A DNA stretch of 24,599 nt from an uncultured Candidatus Saccharibacteria bacterium (GCA_938046115.1 CALIXX010000018.1:1-24599); one strand, 5' to 3'; shown: positions 13,055-20,974, counted from the first letter of the stretch. The notes: generated by a model from the letters alone, not told the origin. Program-made: numbers and translations.

Positions 13055-14689
13055 TTACTGCGGGCTCGTATGTTTGTCGTGCGTCGTCTGCTGTGCAGCT
13101 GGCAGCGCAAAGAAGAAGGTTGAGCCATGATTAAGCTGACTGGTAAACTCAATGCGCGTACCGAGCTTGCGCGCGAGCTTGGCAGCAATGTAGAGACCAA
13201 GGCCAGTGCCGCCAGTTTCGCGAGTACGATAGTCTTCGCTGCGCCAGAAGCGTTCGAGGATGTGCGCTTGGTCGCTCTTGCTAATGCCAATGCCAGTGTC
13301 GCGCACAGCGATGATAATACGATTACCCTTCTTGCGCGCACTGAGGTGGATCTCTCCTTCTTTGGTATATTTGAGAGCATTAGAGAGGAGATTTTGGATA
13401 AGCTCGCGTACATATAATGAGCTTGCGACGACATGGCCCAGCCGCGGCGATGTCTCGAGTGTGAGAGCGAGCTGCTTTTTGGTAGCCTGAGGGTGATATT
13501 GATGATAGAGATCGTCCATAAGTGTACGGACATTAAGTAGCTCTGGCATGTCGGCAGCACCACGCTCGGCCTGTGCAAGAGTACTGAGGTCATTGACCAT
13601 CTTGGCCAAGAAGACAACTTGCTCGTGGGCTGCATCAAGGTGGTCTTTGAGTGTGTGCTGCGGCATATCGTGTCGGTGGAGCATGAGCTGAATATTGCTC
13701 AGCGCTCCCTCGGCTGCTGTCAAGGGAGTGCGAAGTTCATGACTCACCACACTAATAAACTCATCGCGCTCTTCTTCAAGCGATTTTTCTTTCGTAATGT
13801 CGCGCAGGATGAGGACGTAGCCATCACTTGAATCACTCATTGTATTGAGCGCACGTATTGGAGAAAATATAATACTAAGACGGAGCATCTCGCCTGATAC
13901 TTCCATCCACACATCATCGCGTGTTTGCGTAACGGTTGCAGCGTGAAGCAGCTGAGTCAGATAGACTGGTTGCTTGGCACTATCGCGCAGCGGAAGGATG
14001 GTATCGATTGGTTTGCTATGTGGGCTTGTATTGGTATCAAGCAAATCGAGCATTGCAGCGTTGTAGAGTTGGATAATGCCCTGCTGGTCGGTTGCAATAA
14101 TAGCGGTCGCGAGATTGTTGATAATCGTCAGAAGCCGATCGTGCTGCAGGGTCATTGCCTCGCGGCTAGTATGCAGTGCCGAGCGGTAGAGATTGTGGCG
14201 ATATGCAAGAGCAACAATGACCACACCAAGCATAAAGGCCACCAATGTTGTTGTAGTAATATCAACGATACTTTGTGGTGTCAGCCAAAATGCATCAAGC
14301 GCTGCTGTAATAAAAAGCATGAGTGCACTGAGCAGCCACCCAGAGAAGCCAGCATAGGCAAAAGCCGCCAGCATAAACAACGACCACGCACAGGTGAACG
14401 GCACTGCTACGCCAGAGATACTGAGCAGATAGCTCGCAGCGAGACCATGATACAAGACAAGCTGCCACGCTCGCTGCTTATTCGTCTGCGATGAGCGGAA
14501 ACAGGTGTAGAGACCAAGAGCAAGCCAAGCGCTGGCCGCTGCATAGAAAGACCATTCGCCTGCCCCAGGAATGCGCTGCATTGCATCAAGACCGAGGAGT
14601 TTGCTATACGCGAAAAGCAGGAGCGGGAAGACAACGCTGCTGACTCGCACGACAGTACTGGTTTGGCTATTGGTAGCGTATGGCGACAC
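13055..14689 (-). CDS. Orphan membrane sensor histidine kinase
   Basis: A two-component kinase that autophosphorylates on histidine and passes the phosphate to a response regulator. From the GTG at 14689 it has 544 residues. About six membrane helices fill residues 15-165. A PAS-like domain spans about 180-300 (LATAIIATDQQGIIQLYNAA). Next are the H-box FISVVSHELRTPL (H317), N-box LIQNLLSNALKYT, G1 DTGIG (464-468), F-box ERFWR and G2 GTGLGL (494-499). All catalytic boxes are intact. No response regulator gene is in the window. The longer frame from a TTG at 14725 is not favoured because that TTG is the -35 box of a promoter whose TATACT ends 6 bases before the GTG. Confidence 0.93.
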   Translation of the reverse strand: MSPYATNSQTSTVVRVSSVVFPLLLFAYSKLLGLDAMQRIPGAGEWSFYAAASAWLALGLYTCFRSSQTNKQRAWQLVLYHGLAASYLLSISGVAVPFTCAWSLFMLAAFAYAGFSGWLLSALMLFITAALDAFWLTPQSIVDITTTTLVAFMLGVVIVALAYRHNLYRSALHTSREAMTLQHDRLLTIINNLATAIIATDQQGIIQLYNAAMLDLLDTNTSPHSKPIDTILPLRDSAKQPVYLTQLLHAATVTQTRDDVWMEVSGEMLRLSIIFSPIRALNTMSDSSDGYVLILRDITKEKSLEEERDEFISVVSHELRTPLTAAEGALSNIQLMLHRHDMPQHTLKDHLDAAHEQVVFLAKMVNDLSTLAQAERGAADMPELLNVRTLMDDLYHQYHPQATKKQLALTLETSPRLGHVVASSLYVRELIQNLLSNALKYTKEGEIHLSARKKGNRIIIAVRDTGIGISKSDQAHILERFWRSEDYRTRETGGTGLGLYIAAKLARKLGTRIEFTSQLNHGSTFFFALPAAQQTTHDKHTSPQ

Positions 14690-14695
14690 GCTTCT

Positions 14696-14725
14696 AGTAT
14701 ACCTGGAGTATGACGGTAGGCACAA
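14696..14725 (-). promoter_or_regulatory. Leaderless-type promoter of the histidine kinase gene
   Basis: TTGTGC (14720-14725), 18-base spacer, TATACT (14696-14701), six bases, GTG start. Confidence 0.65.
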
Positions 14726-14750
14726 GCATTTTGTGTGACATTTGCTGATG

Positions 14751-15449
14751 CTATATCATTGGTGTTTCGTGCTTAAGCCGCTGCCGGTGTGATCGGTAGT
14801 GAGGATCATACTGCTCTACCAGCCCCCAAAAAGCCGACGAGTGATTCATGTGGTGGGTATGGCAGAGCTCGTGGATCAAGACATAATCAATCAGCTCATC
14901 GGGGAGCTTCATGAGCGCAATATTAAGGCTAATTGTACCTGTGCTGCTGCAGCTCCCCCATCGAGTGCTCGCATGGCTGAAGCGAATACGCTGGTAGGTT
15001 GAGTTGGTGCGCGCAGCAAGCTCGTGGAGGCGCTGTGGCAAGTAGGCTTTGGCTTCACGGCGCAAGATGGTTGCAACTTCTTGTCGGATAGCGCACTGAA
15101 CGGCTGGCTCGTCTATAGTATGTTCTGGTGGGAGAGAGACGAGCAGCTTTTGCCTTGCGATGCGCACAGTAGGCTGATTGACCATCTGTGTGCGGATGAT
15201 AGCGATCGAGTGATGTTTACCAATTGTCTCTCCGTCTTGATAAACATGCGCAGCGTGCTGGCGTAGGAGCTGGCGGAGCGCTTGACGATAGGTTGCAATG
15301 CTATGGCGGATGAAAAAGAGTGGTGCGTGCCGCGGGGCATTGGCGCAGAGCTGGCCATTTGGCGTAAGACGCATTGTGATGGAACGCGCCTTGGCGCTGC
15401 GCTTAATAACAATATCGCCAAACTCATCGTCGTGGAGCGTAGAAGACAT
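14751..15449 (-). CDS. YgjP/DUF45-type zinc metallopeptidase-like protein
   Basis: A 232-residue putative zinc metallopeptidase. The metal-binding motif HELCH (193-197), with a third histidine in MNHSSAFW (H203), matches the YgjP family, as do STRWGSCSSTGTISLN and LMKLPDELIDYVLIHE just before it. Substrate unknown; relatives are cytoplasmic. The open frame extends upstream to a TTG at 15497 inside the kinase gene, but MSSTLHDDEFGDIVIKRS from the ATG at 15449 looks like the natural N-terminus, and AAGGAGG lies 13 bases upstream. It directly follows the kinase gene, probably in one operon. Confidence 0.85.
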   Translation of the reverse strand: MSSTLHDDEFGDIVIKRSAKARSITMRLTPNGQLCANAPRHAPLFFIRHSIATYRQALRQLLRQHAAHVYQDGETIGKHHSIAIIRTQMVNQPTVRIARQKLLVSLPPEHTIDEPAVQCAIRQEVATILRREAKAYLPQRLHELAARTNSTYQRIRFSHASTRWGSCSSTGTISLNIALMKLPDELIDYVLIHELCHTHHMNHSSAFWGLVEQYDPHYRSHRQRLKHETPMI

Positions 15450-15486
15450 AGATAAAAGCCGCCCTCCTTTTAACCAAGATGGTATT

Positions 15487-16149
15487 TTATTGTACAATGT
15501 AGCGTGCCGAGCGAATTTGCCCTCGCCGTGGGGCGCTCGACATAGCGCGCATTGGGTGACTGGCTGGTGTCGGTGGTGGCACTTGAGTGCGCTGCTTTGC
15601 TGCTGGTGGAACTGTGGCTGGTGTTTTACTCGGCAGAGCTTCGTCCTCGGTTTGTTGATCGATTTGCTTTAAGAAGGTAAGGGCAGCATGGGACTGTGAT
15701 GAATACGGGTGCTTGCCACTGATGACAAAATAGAGTTCGCCCGCGTTTGGCTCGCTAAAGCGCCGCACATAGTAATCAAACGCCTCGCGTGAGAGTCGCT
15801 GGTTCTTGACACTTCGGCTTCGGGCTGTTGTTACGTCCGTTTGAACCCAAATAATCACTGGTCGATACCCTTCACTCCGTGCCCAGCGGACAAATTCACT
15901 TCGGCGAGCCCGGGTGTTGCTATCGCCTTCGTATAAAAAGGGTTGCTTGGTTTTAGCAATCTCTTGCAAAAATGTCTTCCCTACTACTGCCGCGGCTGCA
16001 TCGTCTTGGCAGTAGCCCGAGAGCTCGTTGATATCAATAAAGGGTGAGCCAAAGGCCTTGGCAAACTGAGCGGCAAAAAATGTCTTGCCGCTACCGGGCA
16101 AGCCAACCATGAGTATTGCAAAGGGCCGAACTGGAGGCGTTGGTTGCAT
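15487..16149 (-). CDS. P-loop kinase-like NTPase with a Pro-rich tail
   Basis: A 220-residue ATP-binding protein. Walker A GLPGSGKT (16-23) opens a fold like the PNKP/zeta-toxin/gluconate kinase group. FLYEGDSNTRARRSEFVRWA (71-90) is the likely Walker B/substrate region and VQTDVTTARSRSVKNQ carries lid arginines. Substrate unknown. Residues about 168-215 are Pro/Ala/Thr-rich and basic, probably disordered. The ATG is 7 bases after TATAAT (with an extended TGC), with no Shine-Dalgarno site. It is followed by the YgjP-like gene after 37 bases. Confidence 0.8.
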   Translation of the reverse strand: MQPTPPVRPFAILMVGLPGSGKTFFAAQFAKAFGSPFIDINELSGYCQDDAAAAVVGKTFLQEIAKTKQPFLYEGDSNTRARRSEFVRWARSEGYRPVIIWVQTDVTTARSRSVKNQRLSREAFDYYVRRFSEPNAGELYFVISGKHPYSSQSHAALTFLKQIDQQTEDEALPSKTPATVPPAAKQRTQVPPPTPASHPMRAMSSAPRRGQIRSARYIVQ

Positions 16150-16156
16150 GTAATTT

Positions 16157-16165
16157 ATTATAGCA
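16157..16165 (-). promoter_or_regulatory. Leaderless-type extended -10 of the P-loop kinase gene
   Basis: TGCTATAAT on the minus strand ends 7 bases before the ATG at 16149. Confidence 0.65.
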
Positions 16166-16231
16166 GACTCCGCGTGGTGCGAGGAATTTTTAGCATAAAC
16201 GAATCAATATTCGCTTTACCATATAAAGTTC

Positions 16232-16260
16232 TTCCGGTTTGGCTATAGATTTGATATACT
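16232..16260 (+). promoter_or_regulatory. Promoter of tRNA-Trp
   Basis: TATACT at 16255-16260 with a poor -35 (TTCCGG) 17 bases upstream. The tRNA begins 13 bases later. Confidence 0.55.
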
Positions 16261-16273
16261 GGAGACAGTACAG

Positions 16274-16348
16274 AGGGGCATAGTACAACGGCTAGTATAA
16301 CGGTCTCCAAAACCGTAGATTGAGGTTCGATTCCTCATGCCCCTGCCA
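16274..16348 (+). tRNA. tRNA-Trp (anticodon CCA)
   Basis: Cloverleaf with acceptor AGGGGCA/TGCCCCT and anticodon stem ACGGT/ACCGT around the loop CTCCAAA. The T arm contains GGTTCGATTCC. The CCA end is encoded (16346-16348). The anticodon CCA reads UGG only, in line with UGA being a stop here. Confidence 0.95.
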
Positions 16349-16360
16349 CAATAGTATCCA

Positions 16361-16384
16361 ACCTCCCTGACGGAGGTATTTTTT
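16361..16384 (+). terminator. Terminator of tRNA-Trp
   Basis: ACCTCC (16361-16366) pairs with GGAGGT (16372-16377), followed by six T at 16379-16384. It ends 26 bases before the next gene. Confidence 0.8.
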
Positions 16385-16398
16385 GCCTAAAGGAGTGA

Positions 16399-16404
16399 TA
16401 TACT
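16399..16404 (+). promoter_or_regulatory. Leaderless-type -10 of the plus-strand unknown gene
   Basis: TATACT, six bases, ATG at 16411. The surrounding TGATATACTGGAG is the same 13-base string that forms the tRNA-Trp -10 region at 16252-16264. Confidence 0.6.
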
Positions 16405-16410
16405 GGAGTT

Positions 16411-17157
16411 ATGTCAGCCCATGATGCCATTACCCACCGCGTCAAGCGTGTCGTGCGGCAGGTTTCGCCAGCGGCTTTTGCAGAGCGTTCGGCAGCGCGC
16501 AAGATAGTGCAGCAGTTTGCCGAGCAAGCTGGCTTGATTTATTTCGGAACAATCAACCCGCGAGATGACGACTACCACCCAATCCGCGGCTACACTATGT
16601 CGACGACTCATCGCGACCGGCACTATAGCGTGGGTAATATTCGCGGCTATAATGTCACGCTGGTGTCGCGGCGAGATATGGTGCGCATTGCCAATAGTCC
16701 CAAGCCTTCGCCTCAACAGTGGCTGATAGTCGCGGTAGATATGTACACGCGCCGTGATGTACCGTATATGTTTATTGGCCGACAAGGCAAGATTGCTAGC
16801 TACCCGAGTTACAAATTGCAACCACTTCGGCTCGGGATGTTTGGGCCGCAACCAGAAGAATTTATGCAGAAATATACGGTGTATGGCGAGCTTGGGCGGG
16901 CAGTCGAGATAGAACGCTACCTCACACCTGATGTAGCATCGGTGATAGTGTCGCATTTTGATGATCTTAGTATTGAGATCTCGAGCGGTGTCCTCTATAT
17001 CTATGCCGCTATGGCAACGCCGACGATGGAGCTGCTTGACCGGATGGTGTCTGATGGTCTCTGGCTAGCAGCGACATTTGACGTGTTTGCTGAGCAGCTT
17101 GCCGTTGCGCAAGCTGAGCGCCATACTACCATCCACCAGGGTTATCGCCATAGATAG
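16411..17157 (+). CDS. Protein of unknown function
   Basis: A 248-residue basic soluble protein, no membrane helix or signal peptide. An N-terminal helix (about 10-40, FAERSAARKIVQQFAEQAGL) is followed by alternating beta-rich segments: IYFGTINPRDDDYHPIRGYT, NVTLVSRRDM, WLIVAVDMYTRRDVPYMFIG. The helical C-terminal part contains LDRMVSDGLWLAATFDVFAE. I do not recognise a family with certainty; it has the look of a lineage-conserved protein. It is a plus-strand gene between tRNA-Trp and the convergent rpmG. The ATG lies 6 bases after a TATACT. Confidence 0.7.
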   Translation: MSAHDAITHRVKRVVRQVSPAAFAERSAARKIVQQFAEQAGLIYFGTINPRDDDYHPIRGYTMSTTHRDRHYSVGNIRGYNVTLVSRRDMVRIANSPKPSPQQWLIVAVDMYTRRDVPYMFIGRQGKIASYPSYKLQPLRLGMFGPQPEEFMQKYTVYGELGRAVEIERYLTPDVASVIVSHFDDLSIEISSGVLYIYAAMATPTMELLDRMVSDGLWLAATFDVFAEQLAVAQAERHTTIHQGYRHR

Positions 17158-17433
17158 TCTTAGGTGTTGGGATTGATAGTTTTTTCATACCCCCTTTTCT
17201 CCCCTGCTTTCCTTAAAAACACAGTAAGAGCTAATGCTGATCAAAACGCGGCTGTCTACCCGAATGATTAAGAATTTGCTAGGTCTAGCGATAATCCTTT
17301 AGGAATGTCACCCAAATAAAATAGTGAGTAAAAACTGGCGCAGAAGAACAGAGACTCAGGTAGTAATGTGTAAGCAATCGATCATAGAACCGCATCGGTC
17401 GCTATACTAACTCTCACAATTGATTGCTGGCAC
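17158..17433. other. Gene-free stretch between convergent genes
   Basis: No coding signal or recognised RNA. A short GCTA/TAGC hairpin near 17278-17289 and a GCAATC/GATTGC pair near 17374-17427 are the only structure seen. It lies between the end of the plus-strand unknown gene and the rpmG terminator. Confidence 0.4.
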
Positions 17434-17461
17434 AAAAAACAGCATTCGTGAGTGAATGCTG
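17434..17461 (-). terminator. Terminator of rpmG
   Basis: CAGCATTC (17440-17447) pairs with GAATGCTG (17454-17461), six-base loop, followed on the minus strand by six T. A T run also follows on the plus strand, so it may work in both directions. Confidence 0.9.
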
Positions 17462-17485
17462 CTTTTGATTATTATTGCGATAAGA

Positions 17486-17695
17486 CTAGCCTTTGCGCGG
17501 CTTAACCTCGTTGCGGCCGAGCGATTTCTTCGTCTCTGTGTAAGTAGCGTGTCGGCGAGCAATTGGGTCATACTTACGCAGAACAAGCTTATCTGGAGTA
17601 TTCATCGTATTCTTACGTGTTACGTAGGTACGGTGCTTGGTGAGGTTGCTCACAAGAGCAATAATCTTTCGCTTTGTATTGTTCTTCTTTGCCAT
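17486..17695 (-). CDS. rpmG: 50S ribosomal protein L33, zinc-free type with a C-terminal tail
   Basis: A small protein of the large subunit near the E site, 69 residues against about 50 usually. The core KRKIIALVSNLTKHRTYVT, TPDKLVLRKYDP and RRHATYTETK is typical. The four cysteines of the zinc-binding form are absent, so this is the C-minus type. An extra basic tail (about 56-69) follows. Its ribosome site is weak. An extended -10 TGCTATAAT lies at 17733-17741. Confidence 0.93.
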   Translation of the reverse strand: MAKKNNTKRKIIALVSNLTKHRTYVTRKNTMNTPDKLVLRKYDPIARRHATYTETKKSLGRNEVKPRKG

Positions 17696-17732
17696 TTCTT
17701 TACTCGTTAGATTTTATAAAATATCTTGGTTG

Positions 17733-17741
17733 ATTATAGCA
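17733..17741 (-). promoter_or_regulatory. Extended -10 promoter of rpmG
   Basis: TGCTATAAT on the minus strand, with a leader of about 30 bases to the rpmG ATG. No clear -35. Confidence 0.6.
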
Positions 17742-17778
17742 TAGCCTATGGTGTAATGCTAGTGGCGACGGCGATTTG

Positions 17779-19536
17779 CTATTCAGTAGCGGCATAGGTT
17801 GCCCAGTTAGCTTGCTCGTCAGCACTGAGCGCTTGGGCCTCGGCAACAACCGTAGCAAGCTGCGAACTACTCACTGTGAAGGTTTCGCCACTGTCAATGT
17901 CATCACGCTGCCCCATCAAGGCTACCAAGCGATTCTCGGCATATGCCGCTTGCGTAGGGTTAAGCTGCCGAGCTTGGTGGTGGCTCTTGATGAAACGCCG
18001 TGCCACAAGCGACTGGGAGTCGCCATCCTGGGCGGTTAGTATAATTGGCTTTTGCTCTGATGTGGTAGTCTGGTTCTTCTTCTCAGAATGAGCTGGCGTG
18101 TGCTGCGCTTGCGATTGACCAGAGGTGGTTGCTGGACGATTAGCCTGCTTCTTGTCTGTCTTGCCGCGATTATCACGTTGCTGCTGCGGCCGTGGAGCAG
18201 TTTGTGCAGGGCGGTGCGGAGCTTCTTGTGGTTGCTGAGCTGGGATCATTGCCACGACATATGCGAGTGGCACTGTAATGAGCAGCAGGACAATTGCCGC
18301 GAGACCAGTTGCATATTGACGAAGTGCGCTCGATGGAGCGGGTGCGTGATGGCGAGAGAGCGTAATGAGTGCCCATAGTTTGCTCGTCAGTGCAAGACTC
18401 CCAGCGATCGGGAGATAGAGTGGCAGGAGCCATAGGTCGCGTGGGTGATGCTTTAGGTGTGGAATATTGCGCACGGCCTGCCATATAAGCCAGCCAAGCA
18501 CAAGCCCAAGGATCGTTACACTGCTCCAGAGCGTTGCAATAGTCGCTGTTCCAGACAGAGTGCTGTATAGGTTGTTGACGAGCGTGCTGCTAAGCACGAT
18601 TAGCGCCCCAAGATAGAGCAAGCTCGCAAAGCAAAAGCCAATGTGCGTGAGCCAGACAAGTGGCCCTGCCTGCCGGATACGCGCGTGCTGATGCCAGAGT
18701 TGCCAATAGGCAGCGCGACTCAACTGGGTATAACTACTTGCAATCCGGTAGAGCTCTGCCGGGTGGTTGATCTGCGTGAGAGCACTGTGCTGGTAGGCTG
18801 CGTGGTATTGTGCAGGCAGAGACAGCGCGATGCTTGATGGATGATGCGCGGCACATGGCTGCGCTGTTGCACTGCCCTGGGTAACGTGCTTGAGCAGCTC
18901 AAGCCGAATAGCAAAGGTGTCACTTGTGATAGCATAGGCTTGGCCGTGGTGGCTCTGCATGGGCAAAATAACACGCTGCTGCATATCAATGAGCCAACTG
19001 CTGATCCGCTGAGAAAGCGTCGCCCCACCAGTGTACTGTTGGCGGCCACTAACGAGCCCAATAGTTGGCTCGGCAAAGGGTAAGAGAAGATTGATGGTCG
19101 ATGGTGTCCAGCGCGCACGTGGGGTTGTGACAATCACAAGGCTCACGCGTCGCACCTTTTCGATCAGTGAGGCAAGCTGCGCGTCGTAGCTCATCATCTC
19201 GGGCTGCTCGACCACTGTTGTCGCATATTCTTTGGCGATTGCTCGGAGAGATTGATGAACACGAGAAGCATTGTTGATTGAGATGAGTAGCTGCGTTGGC
19301 TTGCTATGCTCTTTGATGCTGGCCAGGCAGCTCTCGAATACCTCAGGATCTTCATCCTCGGCAACGACTAAGACTGCGTATTTTTTGCGGAGTGTTGCAG
19401 TGTAGGTCTTGTTCTTGCGAGCACTTACTATGCGGAGCCACCAACTCAGGGCAATCATGAGGAATATCACTCCCCCGATCCACCACCGATACCTGTCGAT
19501 TACTTCCATACACTGTACAAAACCGGCCATTGCCAT
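17779..19536 (-). CDS. Membrane protein with an eroded GT2-like domain and LysM-like C-terminus
   Basis: A 585-residue protein. A membrane helix (17-35) precedes a region (about 50-280) that follows a family-2 glycosyltransferase: YAVLVVAEDEDPEVFESCLA (53-72), LLISINNAS, VSLVIVTTPRARWTPSTINL (131-150), TIGLVSGRQQYTGG, and SRAAYWQLW near 273-281 in place of QxxRW. The DxD aspartates of the VTTPRARW segment and the acceptor aspartate are absent, so catalysis is doubtful. About four membrane helices follow (290-320, 335-354, 368-393, 409-432), then a Pro/Gln/Lys-rich linker (434-495) and a LysM-like domain (498-582: ILTAQDGDSQSLVARRFI, TPQ-type helices, SGETFTV, NWATYAA). It may bind cell-wall polymers outside. 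The ATG at 19536 has GAGGAG only 3 bases away; the ATG at 19530 is better spaced. Confidence 0.75.
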   Translation of the reverse strand: MAMAGFVQCMEVIDRYRWWIGGVIFLMIALSWWLRIVSARKNKTYTATLRKKYAVLVVAEDEDPEVFESCLASIKEHSKPTQLLISINNASRVHQSLRAIAKEYATTVVEQPEMMSYDAQLASLIEKVRRVSLVIVTTPRARWTPSTINLLLPFAEPTIGLVSGRQQYTGGATLSQRISSWLIDMQQRVILPMQSHHGQAYAITSDTFAIRLELLKHVTQGSATAQPCAAHHPSSIALSLPAQYHAAYQHSALTQINHPAELYRIASSYTQLSRAAYWQLWHQHARIRQAGPLVWLTHIGFCFASLLYLGALIVLSSTLVNNLYSTLSGTATIATLWSSVTILGLVLGWLIWQAVRNIPHLKHHPRDLWLLPLYLPIAGSLALTSKLWALITLSRHHAPAPSSALRQYATGLAAIVLLLITVPLAYVVAMIPAQQPQEAPHRPAQTAPRPQQQRDNRGKTDKKQANRPATTSGQSQAQHTPAHSEKKNQTTTSEQKPIILTAQDGDSQSLVARRFIKSHHQARQLNPTQAAYAENRLVALMGQRDDIDSGETFTVSSSQLATVVAEAQALSADEQANWATYAATE

Positions 19537-19867
19537 AGACTCCTCTTTATTTAATGGTTACTCTTATTCTAACACGAAACTTTATCGTACAAACACTCTA
19601 TCGACAAGAGATTGCTCGAACGATAGATAATATGTATTGTAGCCACGAATGCCCCCATTTGTCAATGGATTCTAGGAGAATTATATATAGACGTATCATA
19701 ACCTCCCCGATTGTGACATTGAGTATGGCGCAAAAGGCCAAGTTATAGATGCTATATGAGGTAGGCTGACCACTGGTAGAACCTCGCACGCTCTATAGAT
19801 GAAGCAGCGAAGAGTAAATGTGGGTGTACTGTCAAAACAAACACATCAAGAACCAAAGCAGTAAGGC
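19537..19867. other. AT-rich spacer upstream of the GT2-like gene
   Basis: No convincing gene. Short frames here (for example minus 19598-19789) lack ribosome sites. A TAGAAT about 30 bases upstream of 19536 on the minus strand could be the promoter of the gene to the left. The right edge carries the tRNA-Thr promoter. Confidence 0.4.
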
Positions 19868-19896
19868 TTGCTGGTACGTACCTCGTATGGTAGAAT
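19868..19896 (+). promoter_or_regulatory. Promoter of tRNA-Thr(GGU)
   Basis: TTGCTG (19868-19873), 17-base spacer, TAGAAT (19891-19896). The tRNA begins 11 bases after the -10. Confidence 0.7.
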
Positions 19897-19906
19897 ACCA
19901 AGTAAC

Positions 19907-19982
19907 GCCGCGATAGCTCAGTTGGTAGAGCGCATCCATGGTAAGGATGAGGTCTCGGGTTCAAGCCCCGATCGTGGCTCCA
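19907..19982 (+). tRNA. tRNA-Thr (anticodon GGU)
   Basis: Acceptor GCCGCGA/TCGTGGC (one G-T pair), anticodon stem CATCC/GGATG with loop ATGGTAA, T arm CGGGTTCAAGCCCCG and encoded CCA (19980-19982). The anticodon reads ACC/ACU. One of two threonine tRNAs in the window. Confidence 0.95.
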
Positions 19983-19996
19983 TGGTTGAATTTGTT

Positions 19997-20026
19997 GATC
20001 ACCCCATTGTTGGGGTGATCTTTATT
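19997..20026 (+). terminator. Terminator of tRNA-Thr(GGU)
   Basis: A perfect 10-bp stem GATCACCCCA (19997-20006) with 20011-20020, four-base loop, then TTTATT. Confidence 0.9.
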
Positions 20027-20064
20027 GTTAGTCTATGAGTGGGGATGTTTTTCGCTTGTTGAAA

Positions 20065-20859
20065 TTATGCGACGAGAAGCGCCATTCCCTGCCATGCACT
20101 ATCAGCAACGAGCTTAGACCGGCCGGCGGTGACGTGGTAGCCGATAGACACGACCCGTTGGGGTTGGTGCTTGGTGACGGCCTCGCTGCGGAGGAGTGAC
20201 TTCGGATAAGTCATAAGCCGCCGCTGTAGTTATTGGATAGTCGTCTCTATAAGACTCAATTGATGATCGTGGAGTACAGTATAGACCAAGTGGATAGTCG
20301 CACCGGGTGATTGACCGAGGCCTACCACCGAGAGGACTCGATTTATCGTAGGAGTGAGTAGTAAATATGCTAATAAAGTCGATTTGTTTTTCTCTTATGG
20401 TTGACGACATTAGTGAGTTACCTGGCTTATACTGAGCATATAGCAGTGAGCTGGGCGCATTGTGGAGTATTTCCAACTCCATAGCTAGACAGCCAAGTGC
20501 ATTGCGGATGGCGAGGATTTTATCACGGCCATGAGTGATTTCCTTGGCATGGAGAGGGCTTTTTGCAGACCCGCTCATCCCTATCTCGCGACCCCATTGC
20601 ACGGTAAATGGTGTGAGGTCGCGGGCAAGTTGCTCGACATGGTTGGCGATTTTGTCGCGCTGTTTAGTGTCTACCCTGCTATCCTTTCGCACAACAAGGG
20701 ATGGAAAAAGTGGTATAATGGTATAAGAGGATGTCTGCGGAGCTCTTCCTCTGATATTGGCCACTCGGTTGGCTGGTAATCTTCTCGTACGTGACGAGCC
20801 TGTGGCGGCCTATCGAGTGTAGCGGCAATGAGAATATGATCGAAATACTTTTTTGTCAT
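20065..20859 (-). pseudogene. Disrupted gene of unknown function (two frameshifts and one internal stop)
   Basis: A protein-like reading runs from the ATG at 20859 (7 bases after TATACT) to the stop at 20065-20067, but not in one frame. The first 50 codons (MTKKYFDHILIAATLDRP, then EDYQPTEWPISEEELRRHPL) run to a five-T run near 20704-20710. One extra T there would join them smoothly to the next frame (FPSLVVRKDSRVDTKQRDKI, then PFTVQWGREIGMSG and ILAIRNALGCLAMELEIL). Near 20350 the reading returns to the first frame (INRVLSVVGLGQSPGATIHL), meets a TAA at about 20237-20239, and continues protein-like to the end (KHQPQRVVSIGYHVTAGRSK). The tail of the unbroken 216-codon frame (20114-20764) is Arg/Pro/Ser-rich and looks out of frame. 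Function not recognised. It could also be an assembly error or a recoded gene. Confidence 0.5.
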
Positions 20860-20866
20860 AGAGTGC

Positions 20867-20872
20867 AGTATA
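20867..20872 (-). promoter_or_regulatory. Leaderless-type -10 of the disrupted gene
   Basis: TATACT on the minus strand, seven bases, ATG at 20859. It still fits the leaderless layout seen at intact genes, supporting that ATG as the original start. Confidence 0.55.
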
Positions 20873-20946
20873 TCGCAAAAGTCCTTTTATTAACAGAGGT
20901 ACGTTGCATGATTGTAAGAGATTGTGTGATTTGTGTTTTTCGCACT

Positions 20947-20974
20947 TTGACATTGGCAAAAAATTTGCTATACT
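20947..20974 (+). promoter_or_regulatory. Promoter of the tRNA-Tyr/tRNA-Thr pair
   Basis: TTGACA (20947-20952), 16-base spacer, extended TGCTATACT (hexamer 20969-20974). Confidence 0.8.

Noticed and set aside
13003..13638. 211-codon minus-strand frame in the histidine kinase
   Set aside because: Out-of-frame shadow with Ser/Arg-rich content; the kinase boxes are in the other frame.
13925..14494. 189-codon plus-strand frame opposite the histidine kinase
   Set aside because: Antisense shadow, Cys/Arg/Lys-rich, no ribosome site.
19598..19789. Short minus-strand frame upstream of the GT2-like gene
   Set aside because: No ribosome site, no promoter spacing, and composition of a random AT-rich spacer.
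20114..20764. Unbroken 216-codon frame taken as an intact gene
   Set aside because: Its last ~80 codons are Arg/Pro/Ser-rich and read as protein only in another frame; the upstream coding sequence lies in a different frame as well.
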